NCBI GenBank assembly: GCA_050180235.1
Contig: JBFXEJ010000056.1
Location: 1 to 38,572 of the forward strand
DNA length: 38,572 bases
Direction: 5' to 3'
Source of the DNA: JAABRU01 sp050180235
GTDB taxonomy: Bacteria; Desulfobacterota; Desulfobacteria; Desulfobacterales; Desulfococcaceae
Part shown: positions 1-8,833 of the stretch, piece by piece
Layout of the letters: each line of letters begins with the position of its first letter
Numbering within the stretch: position 1 is the stretch's first letter
Program-made: the position numbers and the translations under genes
The notes under the pieces: model-generated
The model's database searches: none
The model's input: only the letters and a program-made list of their open reading frames with translations
What the model was told of the DNA's origin: nothing

Positions 1-104
1 CACACCTCTTTCCAAAATCAATTTTTATTCAATAAAATAAATCATGTAAATTCAAATTTTGCAAGAAGTGTATTTTTATATCATTTCCTGTTTAATGTCA
101 ACAG

Positions 105-293
105 TTACTTTTGAAAGAGGTCTAATACACCTGCATTTCTCAGCTCCGCAATCGCATTTATGGCATTATCATTGGACAGGACACGTTCTTCAGGACTCAT
201 TTTCAGAAACATGGCAATCAGTCCTGTATCAACGCCTGATGTAAATGTATCTTTTTTCTCTTTAAATTCAGTCATTTTTTTTTCAGTATCCAT
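105..293 (-). CDS. Small hypothetical protein, 62 aa
   Basis: I do not recognise this protein. It is short, charged at the N-terminus and probably helical, with a core reading SPEERVLSNDNAINAIAELR. The ATG at 293 has a good ribosome site (AAGGA, 5 bases upstream), so it may be a real small gene. From residue 7 it is nearly identical to the stretch read in frame just upstream of the neighbouring phosphatase (minus-strand positions 1853 to about 1705); the two copies diverge after the residues RNAG. It resembles, only by impression, short antitoxin-like proteins with an ERxxxND...ELRNA pattern. A partner gene, if any, would lie off the left edge. It could equally be the surviving 5' end of a lost paralogue. 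Confidence 0.45.
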   Translation of the reverse strand: MDTEKKMTEFKEKKDTFTSGVDTGLIAMFLKMSPEERVLSNDNAINAIAELRNAGVLDLFQK

Positions 294-335
294 AGTATTC
301 CTTATATGCAGGAATATTTCATTCGCATATTCATT
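124..335. repeat. Direct repeat copy A of a ~212-bp module
   Basis: This stretch matches 1702..1920 in the same orientation. Identity is very high over 124-291 and lower but still clear to 335 (shared TTTCATTCGC). It carries the start and coding region of the 62-aa protein. The copies differ in the length of the A-run just before the MTEF codons, so only copy A keeps its upstream ATG in frame. Confidence 0.85.
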
Positions 336-371
336 ACTGCCTGAACTGTGATTCAGGTATGATACTGCTTC

Positions 372-1628
372 TCACACCCTCTTCATCACAAACAGCGTGA
401 CATCATCGGTTTTTTCAAAATCCCTGATCCCGTTCAGAATCGCGGCATGGATTTCGGAAGCGGATTTGCCGCCGGATGCCTCAATGACAGCGATCAGACG
501 TTCTGTGCCGAAGAACCTGCCGTCTTTTTCTCTGGCTTCAATAATGCCGTCAGTGTAAAGGATGATGCAGTCCCCTGTTCCGAGATGAAATTCATTTACC
601 GGCAGCATTCCGGAAATATCCGCCTCAAGCCCGATCCACATGCCGTCCGTTTCAATGTTTTCCACCTTCCGGGTTTCAGCGCACCAGAACAGAATATCCT
701 CGTGAAGCCCGGAAAAATCAAAGAATCCGTCCTTTCCGCAGGCAATGACGATTATCGTCATATGTTTCTGCTCATCCATTTTCACAATGTTTTCGTATAT
801 GGTTTGGTTGATCACGGACAGCAGCCGGGAGGTCTGCACCTGCGGATTCTGAATCAGCACTGTGTGAATGGCTGTCTGAACCATCATCATGACCAGTCCT
901 GAGGTTACGCCATGTCCCGAAACATCGCCGATGATAATCCAGTCATAACCTCCGACAGAAATCACATCATAATAGTCGCCCCCGACTTCCTCCGCAGGAT
1001 CGCAGCTCGCGGCAATTTCATATCCGGTCAGTTCGGTTTTTTTCGGCAAAAGGCAGGTCTGAATTTTTTTGGCAACCGCCATTTCTGCCTGTATCCGGTC
1101 AATTTCCGACTGCTGTTTGCTGACCAGTCCCATATTCCCGATCATCCCTGTCAGACCGGCCAGAAAATTCATGATTTTCTTCACATAATCATCTGAAAAA
1201 ATGGGAACCTTTTCCAATGCTTTCAGGTAGGCATCTTCATCAAAACCATACCGGGCAGCCTTTCTGCGGAAGAATTCTTTATCAGGCGGTTCGCAAAAAT
1301 ACTGTCCTGTGAAAAAATTGCCCATGTGTTCGCCGTCTATAATGACAGGCACGGCAGCATCAGCGAGTCCGTTCAGGCATTTGTAGACATTGTACATTTC
1401 ACCATTTTTCAGCCTGCCCGCAAGCGCGGTGTCGCTTTCCATGCACCGCAGTGCGGTTTCAGTATGGATCCGGTGGAATTTTGTGCAGATGTCCTGCCAT
1501 CCGGTTGCAATCAGAACTGTTCCGTCCAGTTCTAGCAGAGCGGTGACAACATGTGTTGCATCGGAAAAATTTTCCATGACACGTTTAAGTTCAGCAATAT
1601 CAATAATATCAGCCAGTCTGTATTTCAT
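372..1628 (-). CDS. PocR-domain / SpoIIE-type PP2C phosphatase
   Basis: Predicted cytoplasmic signalling phosphatase of the RsbU/SpoIIE type, likely acting on a phosphorylated anti-sigma-factor antagonist or similar partner. Residues 1 to about 165 look like a PocR ligand-binding domain (FKCLNGLAD-like YKCLNGLADAAVP and a GQYF motif). A short helical linker follows (AEMAVAKKIQ), then a PP2C domain with metal-binding motifs GGDYYDV, GDVSGHG, YTDGIIEA and TDDVTLFV. I start it at the ATG at 1628 because GAGG lies about 10 bases upstream in AATGAGGTAAAGAAAATG. The frame stays open to 1961 (529 codons), but the earlier ATGs at 1853 and 1961 lack a ribosome site and lie in repeated or chimeric DNA. 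No partner kinase or STAS protein is visible in the window. Confidence 0.88.
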   Translation of the reverse strand: MKYRLADIIDIAELKRVMENFSDATHVVTALLELDGTVLIATGWQDICTKFHRIHTETALRCMESDTALAGRLKNGEMYNVYKCLNGLADAAVPVIIDGEHMGNFFTGQYFCEPPDKEFFRRKAARYGFDEDAYLKALEKVPIFSDDYVKKIMNFLAGLTGMIGNMGLVSKQQSEIDRIQAEMAVAKKIQTCLLPKKTELTGYEIAASCDPAEEVGGDYYDVISVGGYDWIIIGDVSGHGVTSGLVMMMVQTAIHTVLIQNPQVQTSRLLSVINQTIYENIVKMDEQKHMTIIVIACGKDGFFDFSGLHEDILFWCAETRKVENIETDGMWIGLEADISGMLPVNEFHLGTGDCIILYTDGIIEAREKDGRFFGTERLIAVIEASGGKSASEIHAAILNGIRDFEKTDDVTLFVMKRV

Positions 1629-1701
1629 TTTCTTTACCTCATTTTCCAGTTTTGGGCAACTGGACAGCCCCGATAATTGGCGGCTGCAATTTTTTTGCAA
1701 C

Positions 1702-1920
1702 AATATACCTGCATTTCTCAGCTCCGCAATCGCATTTATGGCATTATCATTGGACAGGACACGTTCTTCAGGACTCATTTTCAGAAACATGGCAATCAGT
1801 CCTGTGTCAACGCCTGATGTCAATGTGTCTTTTTTCTCTTTAAATTCGGTCATTTTTTTCAGTATCCACTGTATCCCTTTTTTTCCGAAGAAGCAAGAAT
1901 TTTTCATTCGCGTATTTATT
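1702..1920. repeat. Direct repeat copy B of the ~212-bp module
   Basis: Second copy of the module at 124..335. Here the module is fused in frame to the 5' side of the phosphatase gene. The ATG of copy A is replaced by GTG and the A-run is shorter, so the upstream start is out of frame in this copy. Confidence 0.85.
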
Positions 1921-1952
1921 CCCGAAACATCGCCGATGACAAACCAGTCATA
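1920..1952 (-). pseudogene. Displaced fragment of a PP2C catalytic loop
   Basis: A 33-base stretch nearly identical (two differences) to 915..947 inside the phosphatase gene. It encodes YDW..IGDVSG, the metal-binding loop of the PP2C domain, but lies upstream of the gene beside repeat copy B. It reads as the scar of a second, lost PP2C paralogue. Confidence 0.7.
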
Positions 1953-2094
1953 AGCTCTCATACTGTTTATATATAAAATTATGGTTTTGCAGTTTAAACC
2001 GTCAGATTATGTATTTTCAACAGGTTATCCTGCATTACCGCCCTGTTTTTCAAAAACTGTCCGAAGTATTGAATTAAGTATCCTTAATTAATCA

Positions 2095-2215
2095 ATGCGA
2101 ATTAAGAGTCAGATTCCGATAAGATTTGACAATTTTTTAAAAGTTGTCAAATCCTGTATGAATATATAACAATCTGTTTTTGTTCATTCTGAACTTTTTA
2201 ACTCTTAATTCGCAT
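2095..2215. repeat. Nested inverted repeat (MITE-like)
   Basis: Outer arms ATGCGAATTAAGAGT (2095-2109) and its exact complement ACTCTTAATTCGCAT (2201-2215); similarity extends outward with a 2-base gap. Inside is a perfect 10-bp hairpin GATTTGACAA / TTGTCAAATC (2123-2153). There is no open reading frame. It lies in the 441-bp gap upstream of the phosphatase and downstream of the KamA gene. Confidence 0.7.
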
Positions 2216-2230
2216 TAATCAGTCTGAGAT

Positions 2231-2372
2231 TAAAGGTGATTTCCATTAATGATTATACCGTTTTTCGTAGGGCGGGCACGGCTTTTTGTGCCCGCCATCC
2301 TGCTGAAACGGTGGGCACAAAAAGCCGTGCCCACCCTGCAATGATGGTACATTTTTTCATGGAAATCGCCAA
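2231..2372. mobile_element. MITE-like element, family GGTGATTTCCAT, copy 1
   Basis: About 140 bp with imperfect terminal inverted repeats GGTGATTTCCAT and ATGGAAATCGCC. A very strong internal hairpin is built on GGGCACGGCTTTTTGTGCCC and its exact complement. It matches 34529..34670 almost base for base. It begins about 31 bp past the KamA stop and may serve as that gene's terminator. Confidence 0.8.
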
Positions 2373-2402
2373 AGAAAAGCGCAGCCTTTTCATCAGCATG
2401 CG

Positions 2403-4205
2403 TCAATAATAATACCATATACTCCGATAATCTGCAATATCCTCTCCTGCGGCTTTGAGTCTCTGCAGATAATCGTAAATGGACACATCTGTGTAAACAT
2501 ATGTATTCATAAGTGAAAACTTTTTTTCCCAGGGATGGAATTCATAGACCCTGCGACCGTTGGGGAGAATGGAAATCACATCATGGTGCTGGGCAGCGCG
2601 CAGGTAGTTTTTCCCCAGACGCGGCACATTGAAAACAATCTCATCTGTGCGCACAGTGCCTGGCATGAGCCGGGCTTCTTCGTGCTGTTCCTGCATGAGC
2701 CGGGCAATGGGAACCCGGTATTCATCGGTTTCCTCTTTTCCCTTTGTGTTAAAGGTGTAATAGGGGGAAACGCCGATGAGCCGCAGTTTGTGACGCGCAG
2801 CCGCAGCCTCGAACTTCCGGGAATTGTAAAAGGTGAACACCATCTGGTTATACACATCCATTCCGTACTGACGGAATTTCTGCACAGCCTGCATGGCTTC
2901 GGGCGTGATTTCATACTGATGCTCAAAATGCGTCACAATAATGATTTCCCGTTTTCCGGGAATGTGAAAACGGTGGATTTCCCGCACCAGTGCATCTGTT
3001 GTCCGCTGGGGAAGTGTGACAGGTGTGCGTGTTCCGATGCGGATTCTTTCCACATGGGGAATACGGGCCAGCCGGGAAAGAATGTCTTCAATTCTTTCAT
3101 TGGAAAGCAGAAAGGGATCTCCGCCGGTGACAAGAACCTCGTTGATTTCCGGTGTATCTGCAATCCACGCAATGGCCAGATCCAGTTTTTCCTTTGACAG
3201 CACAGCATGTCTGGAATACACATCCTCAATTTCCCAGTTGCGCTGGCAGTAAACACAGATTTGGGGACAGGTCATGACAGGTTTGAGAATCACAATATTT
3301 GGATAGCGCCGGGTGATACCTTCAATGGGGGATGTGTCGTGTTCCAGCATGAAATCCATGGAGCAGTCAGCCCTGTCCCGGTTTTCCTTCATTTTTTCCA
3401 CATAGGGCACAGGCGGAATCACCTGCGCTCTCACTGCCTTATCCCTTCCCTGTCCCGGTTCATAATCCATCAGTGAGAGATAATAGGGAGTGATGCCAAA
3501 GGGAATCCGGTTTTTTCTGGCCATTTCCACAGCCCGGTATTCGCTGTCCGTGAGTTTTATCAAATCGCTGAGGGTTTTCACGTCCCGGATGATATGCGCT
3601 GTATGCCATTTCCATCTTCCCCATTCAAGATCTGTGGCATGAAAATATTTGAGAATTCTGTTCTTATTTTCACTGCGCGTCCGGATCACATCGCTGTCCA
3701 GTCCGCAAGCGTATCTGTCCATGAAACTTTTGGATGTTTTTGACATCCGGGACAGTTCCGCAGATCGCAGTTTTGCTGCCTTTCTGCCTTCGTATTTCAG
3801 AAAGGCCGGGGCATTTCCTGTATAAAGCCGGGTACTGCCCACAGTTGCCCTGACCAGCCGCTCAAATTCCGCAAAAAATCCGGGCCCGGGTTCCTCCATC
3901 CCGTCTTTTATATCCTGTTTGTGAAGAATGTCATTGATATATTCCAGCAGGGCAAAACCGGACAGCCGTTCATTTCTGGTGGACAGAATGCTGCGGAACA
4001 CATTGACTGCATTGCGCGTCAGTATCCATTCCAGCGGGGGAATGGTGGGATTGTCATCAAAGGTCATCATGAGAATGTCTGACAGAAAATACCGGATTTT
4101 CTGACGTTTCTCCTCCAGATCATCCCGCGAAAGCAGGATGGTTTTCAAAGCCGGAACCGTATCCAGGATTTTCAGCAGCTTCTTTTGAATTCTTTCTCTT
4201 TCCAT
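2403..4205 (-). CDS. KamA-family radical SAM protein (lysine 2,3-aminomutase-like)
   Basis: Predicted iron-sulfur, SAM- and PLP-dependent enzyme of the lysine 2,3-aminomutase family. The 600-residue length exceeds that of classical KamA (about 400-470) because of a ~230-residue N-terminal extension. The radical-SAM cluster motif is C313-x3-C317-x2-C320 (CPQICVYC), followed by the SAM-binding TGGDP motif at 360-364. K532 in PRLGKN aligns by context with the PLP lysine of KamA. The ATG at 4205 is preceded by AAAGGAGG at ideal spacing. The substrate cannot be read from the sequence; family members act on lysine, glutamate or related amino acids. It stands alone, with repeat-rich gaps on both sides. 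Confidence 0.88.
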   Translation of the reverse strand: MERERIQKKLLKILDTVPALKTILLSRDDLEEKRQKIRYFLSDILMMTFDDNPTIPPLEWILTRNAVNVFRSILSTRNERLSGFALLEYINDILHKQDIKDGMEEPGPGFFAEFERLVRATVGSTRLYTGNAPAFLKYEGRKAAKLRSAELSRMSKTSKSFMDRYACGLDSDVIRTRSENKNRILKYFHATDLEWGRWKWHTAHIIRDVKTLSDLIKLTDSEYRAVEMARKNRIPFGITPYYLSLMDYEPGQGRDKAVRAQVIPPVPYVEKMKENRDRADCSMDFMLEHDTSPIEGITRRYPNIVILKPVMTCPQICVYCQRNWEIEDVYSRHAVLSKEKLDLAIAWIADTPEINEVLVTGGDPFLLSNERIEDILSRLARIPHVERIRIGTRTPVTLPQRTTDALVREIHRFHIPGKREIIIVTHFEHQYEITPEAMQAVQKFRQYGMDVYNQMVFTFYNSRKFEAAAARHKLRLIGVSPYYTFNTKGKEETDEYRVPIARLMQEQHEEARLMPGTVRTDEIVFNVPRLGKNYLRAAQHHDVISILPNGRRVYEFHPWEKKFSLMNTYVYTDVSIYDYLQRLKAAGEDIADYRSIWYYY

Positions 4206-4436
4206 AGTCTGTTACCTCCTTTGATTGAAAATCAGATAATTTCCGCTTATGTCAGGGAAATCCTCACGGGCGGCAGATGCGCGGCAATGCACAAGATTTT
4301 TTCCGGATTTCCGGAGAAACATTTCCGGCAGTTCCATCTGCGGCAAAGGCATAAAACCGCAAAATTTCATGAAGATCAATGCACAGTTTTTTCAGAATTT
4401 TGTACAGTAATCTGCTGATTTTTGAAAGGACTGCGC

Positions 4437-4677
4437 AATATGAAATCTGAAAAAAAATTTCAGCAGAAAATTTTCTCTTTTCTGCCACAAAGACGCAAAG
4501 GCACAAAGGTTCACAAAGATTTTTAATGTCCGTTTTTTTTCAGATTCCATACAACATCAAATCTGAAAAGGAATTGTTCATCAGTTTTTGTGAAACTTTG
4601 CGTCTTTGTGCCTTCGCGGCAGATAAAAGCACGCCGGATAAAGATTTTTCTGCTGAATTCTTTTTCAGATACCATAT
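4437..4677. mobile_element. 240-bp imperfect palindrome (MITE-like)
   Basis: The left arm (about 4438-4518) and right arm (about 4588-4677) are complementary along most of their length: ATCTGAAAAA, TTCAGCAGAAAA and the CACAAAGACGCAAAG-type segment all recur inverted. A smaller TCTGAAAA inversion lies in the middle. It contains no gene. It occupies most of the 508-bp gap between the KamA and methyltransferase genes; nothing else was recognised there. Confidence 0.75.
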
Positions 4678-4713
4678 AACATTATCTGTAAATAAACAAT
4701 AATGTCATATATG

Positions 4714-5364
4714 TCAAGGCAGGATACGGGGATTGGGAATATCTTCACACCTCCTGCGTTTCAGAATCCCCAGGCTTTTGCACATGGGCATTTCCTCAAA
4801 CAGCCCTGAAGCCAGCGCGACCTGATACACCTGATACGGAGCCTGTCCGCCCTCTTCAGGATTGGGAAAAATATCATGGATCAGCAGATATCCGCCCGGC
4901 ATGATATGACCGGCCCAGGAATTGTAATCCGCAAATGCTGTGGAAAAACTGTGGCCTCCGTCAATGAAAACCAGACTAAGACGGGTTCCCCAGGCACGGG
5001 CGGCAAGAGCCGAGCGGCAGACAATGGGAATCACGGTATCCTCCAATTCGGCCATTTCCAATGTCTGACGGAACAGGGCAAAGGAATCTGTGCGGAAGGT
5101 GCGGGGATCAAAGAGTTCCGGATCAAAATATTCCTCTCCGGGCTGCTGCTCTTCGGAGCCGCGATGATGATCCACGGAAAACAGCACCTGCCCGTTTTCC
5201 CTGCACGCAGAGCCAAGCCATACAGCGGATTTGCCGCAGTAACTTCCGATCTCCAGACATGGCCCCAGTTTTGATGCTTCCAGGGCAGTTTCATACAGTC
5301 TGCGGCCTTCCTCCTCATCCAGAAAGCCTTTGATTCTGTTCAGTAAAGAAATATCAATGTTCAT
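4714..5364 (-). CDS. Class I SAM-dependent methyltransferase (Methyltransf_24-like)
   Basis: Predicted small-molecule methyltransferase of 216 residues, a single Rossmann domain. Motif I is LEIGSYCGKSA at about 37-47, the acidic loop is SVDHH at about 64-68, and the catalytic-site region is VFIDGGHSF at about 131-139, with an aspartate-histidine pair in GYLLIHD. Its ATG overlaps the TGA of the upstream histidine kinase (ATGA), so it is the third gene of a translationally coupled operon with the binding protein and kinase. The substrate is unknown. The coupling suggests a role in the same response, but that is inference. Confidence 0.8.
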   Translation of the reverse strand: MNIDISLLNRIKGFLDEEEGRRLYETALEASKLGPCLEIGSYCGKSAVWLGSACRENGQVLFSVDHHRGSEEQQPGEEYFDPELFDPRTFRTDSFALFRQTLEMAELEDTVIPIVCRSALAARAWGTRLSLVFIDGGHSFSTAFADYNSWAGHIMPGGYLLIHDIFPNPEEGGQAPYQVYQVALASGLFEEMPMCKSLGILKRRRCEDIPNPRILP

Positions 5365-8090
5365 CTGTTTTCCTCCGAATCTTCCATAATTTTCCTGATT
5401 CTGCTGACAATTTCCGGAAACTGTACCATCTGCATCTGAAGCTGTTCGATATCAACTGTCTGCACATGTTGACACAGATCCGAGGCATATTTTTTCAGGA
5501 AGGCAATCTGCCATGTATCTGCAATATCCGCCAGTTTCCGGGCAAAGATTTCGATTTCATCCATAAAAAATATTTCACTGACTTCCTTCCATTCCGGAAG
5601 GATTTCTGTGTCAAAGCGTGTGAGCAGTTCACGCGGAATAGGCATGTTCTGCCTCAGAACATCCTTTTCGTATAATATATCTGCCGCCCCGAGTTCCTTT
5701 GCGGCAGTATGCCAGGGCAGAAATTTCCTGAGTTCCGCGAGCAGATTCTTTCTGTCAAGAGGTTTGCGCAGAAATCCGTCAAAGGATTCCCGGATGCTCT
5801 GCTCTGTGTCTTTCATGGCACTCGCGGTGACCGCTATAATGGGTATATCCCGGAAACGGCTGTCGGATCTGATTTCACCGCAGAGATCAAAACCGCTTTT
5901 TCCCGGCATCCGTATATCGGCCAGAATCAGATCCGGTTTGCTTATGCACATCATTTCCCATGCTTTCCCGACACTGTCCGCCTCTGTTATCTCAATGCCT
6001 GTATGGAGCAGATACAGCCGGATCAGATCCCGGTTGCAGGCAATATCATCCACGATCAGCACAGTTGCAGATTCAAATTTCATATCGCGGCTTTCCTCTT
6101 CCCCATGTCCGGATTTTCTGTTTTCACATACACTGACCTCCGGCAGCACAACCCGGAACACACTGCCTTTTCCCTCCTGACTGGAAAGAGAAATGCTTCC
6201 GCCCATCCGTTCCGCGAGCCGCCGGGTGATGGAAAGACCAAGGCCGGTTCCCCCGTACTGCCGGAAATCCTGTCCTTTCTTCTGGGAAAACATTTCAAAT
6301 ATGTGTTCCTGCTGATCTTCGGGAATGCCCACCCCTGTATCCTCCACCTCCATTGTCAGGGAACAGGTTTTTGTGTCTGATGATTCTGTGAAGGCTGAAA
6401 TCCGCACAAATCCCTCATGGGTGAATTTCATGGCATTGGAGACCAGATTGTTGAGTATCTGCCGGATGCGGACGTCATCCAGCAGCAGGGAGTACGGTAT
6501 TTCACCTGCATTTTTTGTTATCTCTATGCCTTTGCTGCCGGCTTTGTGCTGAAACATCTGCACTGTGTTTTCCAGAATCTGTTGCAAATCAACAGGTTCA
6601 TAATTGAATTTCAGCTTTCCTGCCTCAATTTTGGACAGATCCAGAATGCCGTCAATAAGCCCCAGCAGGACTTTTCCGCTGGAAACAATGGTTTTCAGAT
6701 GGGAAGCACGCACCGGATCACCTTCATCAGACAGAAGAATTTCACTGAATCCCAGTATGGCGTTCATAGGGGTGCGGATTTCATGACTCATATTTGCCAG
6801 AAATTCGCTTTTGGCACGATTCGCGGATTCTGCATTCTCCTTTGCCTTCCGGAGTTCCTCTTCCGCGTGTTTGCGGTCTGTAACATCCCTGACAAAGGCC
6901 AGCACAGCCTCATGTCCCTCATATTCTGTCAGTCCCGCATTGATTTCTGCTGCAACCCGGTGTCCATCGTGATGAAGCAGCACGGTTTCATACCGGGAGG
7001 GAACCGGCTCCCGGCTTAAGCGTTTTCTGTAATGGGAAAGGACAGAACCCCGGTCTTCCGGGGCAACAAATTTGACAAAATAAAAGCCTGCAATTTCTGA
7101 AAGCGGGGAGCCGAGCATCATGGCAATCTGCGGATTGGCATAGCGGACAATGCCGTCCTGAATAATCAGAATGCCGTCATTGGCCTGTTCGGCCACCATC
7201 CGGTATTTTTCCTCACTTTCTGTCAGTGCTTTTTCCGCTTTCTTCCGCGCTGCAATATCCTGCATCAGCCGTTCATTGAGCTGCCCAAGTTCCGCTGTCC
7301 GTTCTTTTACACGATCTTCCAGTTCCTTTGCATAATCGGTGAGCCTGATCCTTGCCTGCAGCAGTTTCTGAATCATGGTGTTGAAAGCTTCTTCCAGAAT
7401 CTTGAGTTCATTCCGGCCTTCGGTCCTGACGTTCACCCTGAGGTCTTCCAGCCGGTCCAACTGGATTTGACCGGTTGCATCAATCAGGGTGGACAGAGGT
7501 CTGCCCAGTTTAAGACGGAAAACCCACAGAAAAAGAATCCAAAGCCCGATTGTTTTGATAACCGAGTTGATGATGATAAACATAAATCCCAGCTTCACCT
7601 TGTCAAATACCACTCCCCGGCTGGAATAGAGTGTGGCCTCGCCCACTTTTATTTCCCTGCCCCCTCTTTTGTATATAATGGGAAAGGAATAAAAAAAGAG
7701 ACCCGAATATCCATCCATAACAACTCTTTTTTCTCCGGTTTCAACTTTAACCGCTTTTCCGTCTTTGTCCAATACAACTCCGGAAGCCCCGATTTCCTCG
7801 CCCCTCTCATTTTCCAGCTTCACACCCACCAGGGTGGACAACTGAACCATTCCCAGAAAAGTCGGCTGCAGCTGTTTTATGTTCATATCCCACATCGCTT
7901 TGGCCAGAGAAGCATTGTATGTCTTTTGTATAATATTGAGTTCTCTGGCAATATTTTCTTTGGTATGATAAAATTCAACCGACATATGCACCAATGTCAC
8001 TGTAACTGCCAGAATAAGATAAAAGGAGAATACAACCTTCATGAGCTGTGTGGATACGGACTGACTGGCCGGGACTGCTGAATGCATCAT
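5361..8090 (-). CDS. Hybrid sensor histidine kinase/response regulator with PAS domain
   Basis: Membrane-bound hybrid kinase of about 909 residues. Order: TM1 at about 17-37; a periplasmic sensor region to about 165; TM2 at about 168-192; HAMP; a coiled coil; a PAS domain at about 295-408; HisKA with phospho-acceptor H436 in NMSHEIRTPMN; HATPase (DTGVGIPEDQ, GGTGLGLSI); a receiver with VLIVDD and the phospho-aspartate in ILADIRMPG; and an ~85-residue helical tail. GTG at 8096 is also in frame, but it lies inside GAGGTGA, which makes a proper ribosome site for the ATG at 8090. The gene overlaps the upstream binding-protein gene or abuts it, and overlaps the methyltransferase by 4 bp. From HisKA to the end it is nearly the same as the kinase at 9168..11948. 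Confidence 0.92.
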   Translation of the reverse strand: MMHSAVPASQSVSTQLMKVVFSFYLILAVTVTLVHMSVEFYHTKENIARELNIIQKTYNASLAKAMWDMNIKQLQPTFLGMVQLSTLVGVKLENERGEEIGASGVVLDKDGKAVKVETGEKRVVMDGYSGLFFYSFPIIYKRGGREIKVGEATLYSSRGVVFDKVKLGFMFIIINSVIKTIGLWILFLWVFRLKLGRPLSTLIDATGQIQLDRLEDLRVNVRTEGRNELKILEEAFNTMIQKLLQARIRLTDYAKELEDRVKERTAELGQLNERLMQDIAARKKAEKALTESEEKYRMVAEQANDGILIIQDGIVRYANPQIAMMLGSPLSEIAGFYFVKFVAPEDRGSVLSHYRKRLSREPVPSRYETVLLHHDGHRVAAEINAGLTEYEGHEAVLAFVRDVTDRKHAEEELRKAKENAESANRAKSEFLANMSHEIRTPMNAILGFSEILLSDEGDPVRASHLKTIVSSGKVLLGLIDGILDLSKIEAGKLKFNYEPVDLQQILENTVQMFQHKAGSKGIEITKNAGEIPYSLLLDDVRIRQILNNLVSNAMKFTHEGFVRISAFTESSDTKTCSLTMEVEDTGVGIPEDQQEHIFEMFSQKKGQDFRQYGGTGLGLSITRRLAERMGGSISLSSQEGKGSVFRVVLPEVSVCENRKSGHGEEESRDMKFESATVLIVDDIACNRDLIRLYLLHTGIEITEADSVGKAWEMMCISKPDLILADIRMPGKSGFDLCGEIRSDSRFRDIPIIAVTASAMKDTEQSIRESFDGFLRKPLDRKNLLAELRKFLPWHTAAKELGAADILYEKDVLRQNMPIPRELLTRFDTEILPEWKEVSEIFFMDEIEIFARKLADIADTWQIAFLKKYASDLCQHVQTVDIEQLQMQMVQFPEIVSRIRKIMEDSEENR

Positions 8091-8092
8091 GT

Positions 8093-8833
8093 TCACCTCA
8101 GATATTTTTCGGTGATCGGCCCGATTCTGTTCTCTTTCCGCAGCGTTTCAAAGGCTTCTCTGATTCGGCCGACCAGATCATCAGAGGTTTTTTTGCCAAA
8201 AGCCATATAATAAGTATCAGCTTTTACCAGAAGAAAAGCAGGCTCAATCTGATCAAAGGGCAGCCCAAGCCTTTTAAACTGGAAAGCCACGGATGACGGA
8301 ACCCCGTTAAACAGGTCTATTCTGCCTTCAAACAGTTTCCTGTAATTATGTTCGTTGGCTGGGACAATTTCAAGGTTCAGATCTTCCTTAAATCCATAAG
8401 CGGTGAGCATCTCGGTCGCAGCATCGTTTATCTCCGAACCCACCACAAATTTTTTTGCATCCTCAATGCTGCTGATAACAATGTCTGTTCTTTTTTTCAG
8501 TTTCCATAAATACAGTTCGCGGGAAGCGACAGGTCCTATCCAATGGAACAGTTTTTCCCTTTCTTCGTTTCTGGTGATGGTGTAAATAAGGACATTTTTT
8601 TCATTCAGGGCCATATCATATGCCCTTCCCCAGGGGTATATGCCAAAATTGCCTTTGACTTTCGCCTGCGCAAGAGTGGCTCTGACAATTTCGGTGGACA
8701 GTCCGGTTACCTGACCATTTTCCTCATAGTTGTAGGGAGGCCAGTGTTCGGTTACGACCGTGATTTCTTCCGCAAAGATGTTTGCAGAAAAAAATACGGC
8801 AGCCAGTACCAGCAGAATGTTCATCGCTTTCAT
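8093..8833 (-). CDS. Periplasmic solute-binding protein (SBP_bac_3-like)
   Basis: Predicted secreted amino-acid-type binding protein of 246 residues. A Sec signal peptide is clear (MKAMNILLVLAAVFFSANIFA), and the start of the mature protein reads EITVVTEHWPPYNY, typical of the family. The ATG at 8833 has AGGAGC 6 bases upstream, so the longer open frame to 8992 is not used. No ABC permease or ATPase gene is nearby. Instead it is followed directly by a hybrid kinase with a periplasmic domain, so it probably feeds a ligand signal to that kinase rather than transporting it. First gene of the three-gene operon. Confidence 0.87.
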   Translation of the reverse strand: MKAMNILLVLAAVFFSANIFAEEITVVTEHWPPYNYEENGQVTGLSTEIVRATLAQAKVKGNFGIYPWGRAYDMALNEKNVLIYTITRNEEREKLFHWIGPVASRELYLWKLKKRTDIVISSIEDAKKFVVGSEINDAATEMLTAYGFKEDLNLEIVPANEHNYRKLFEGRIDLFNGVPSSVAFQFKRLGLPFDQIEPAFLLVKADTYYMAFGKKTSDDLVGRIREAFETLRKENRIGPITEKYLR

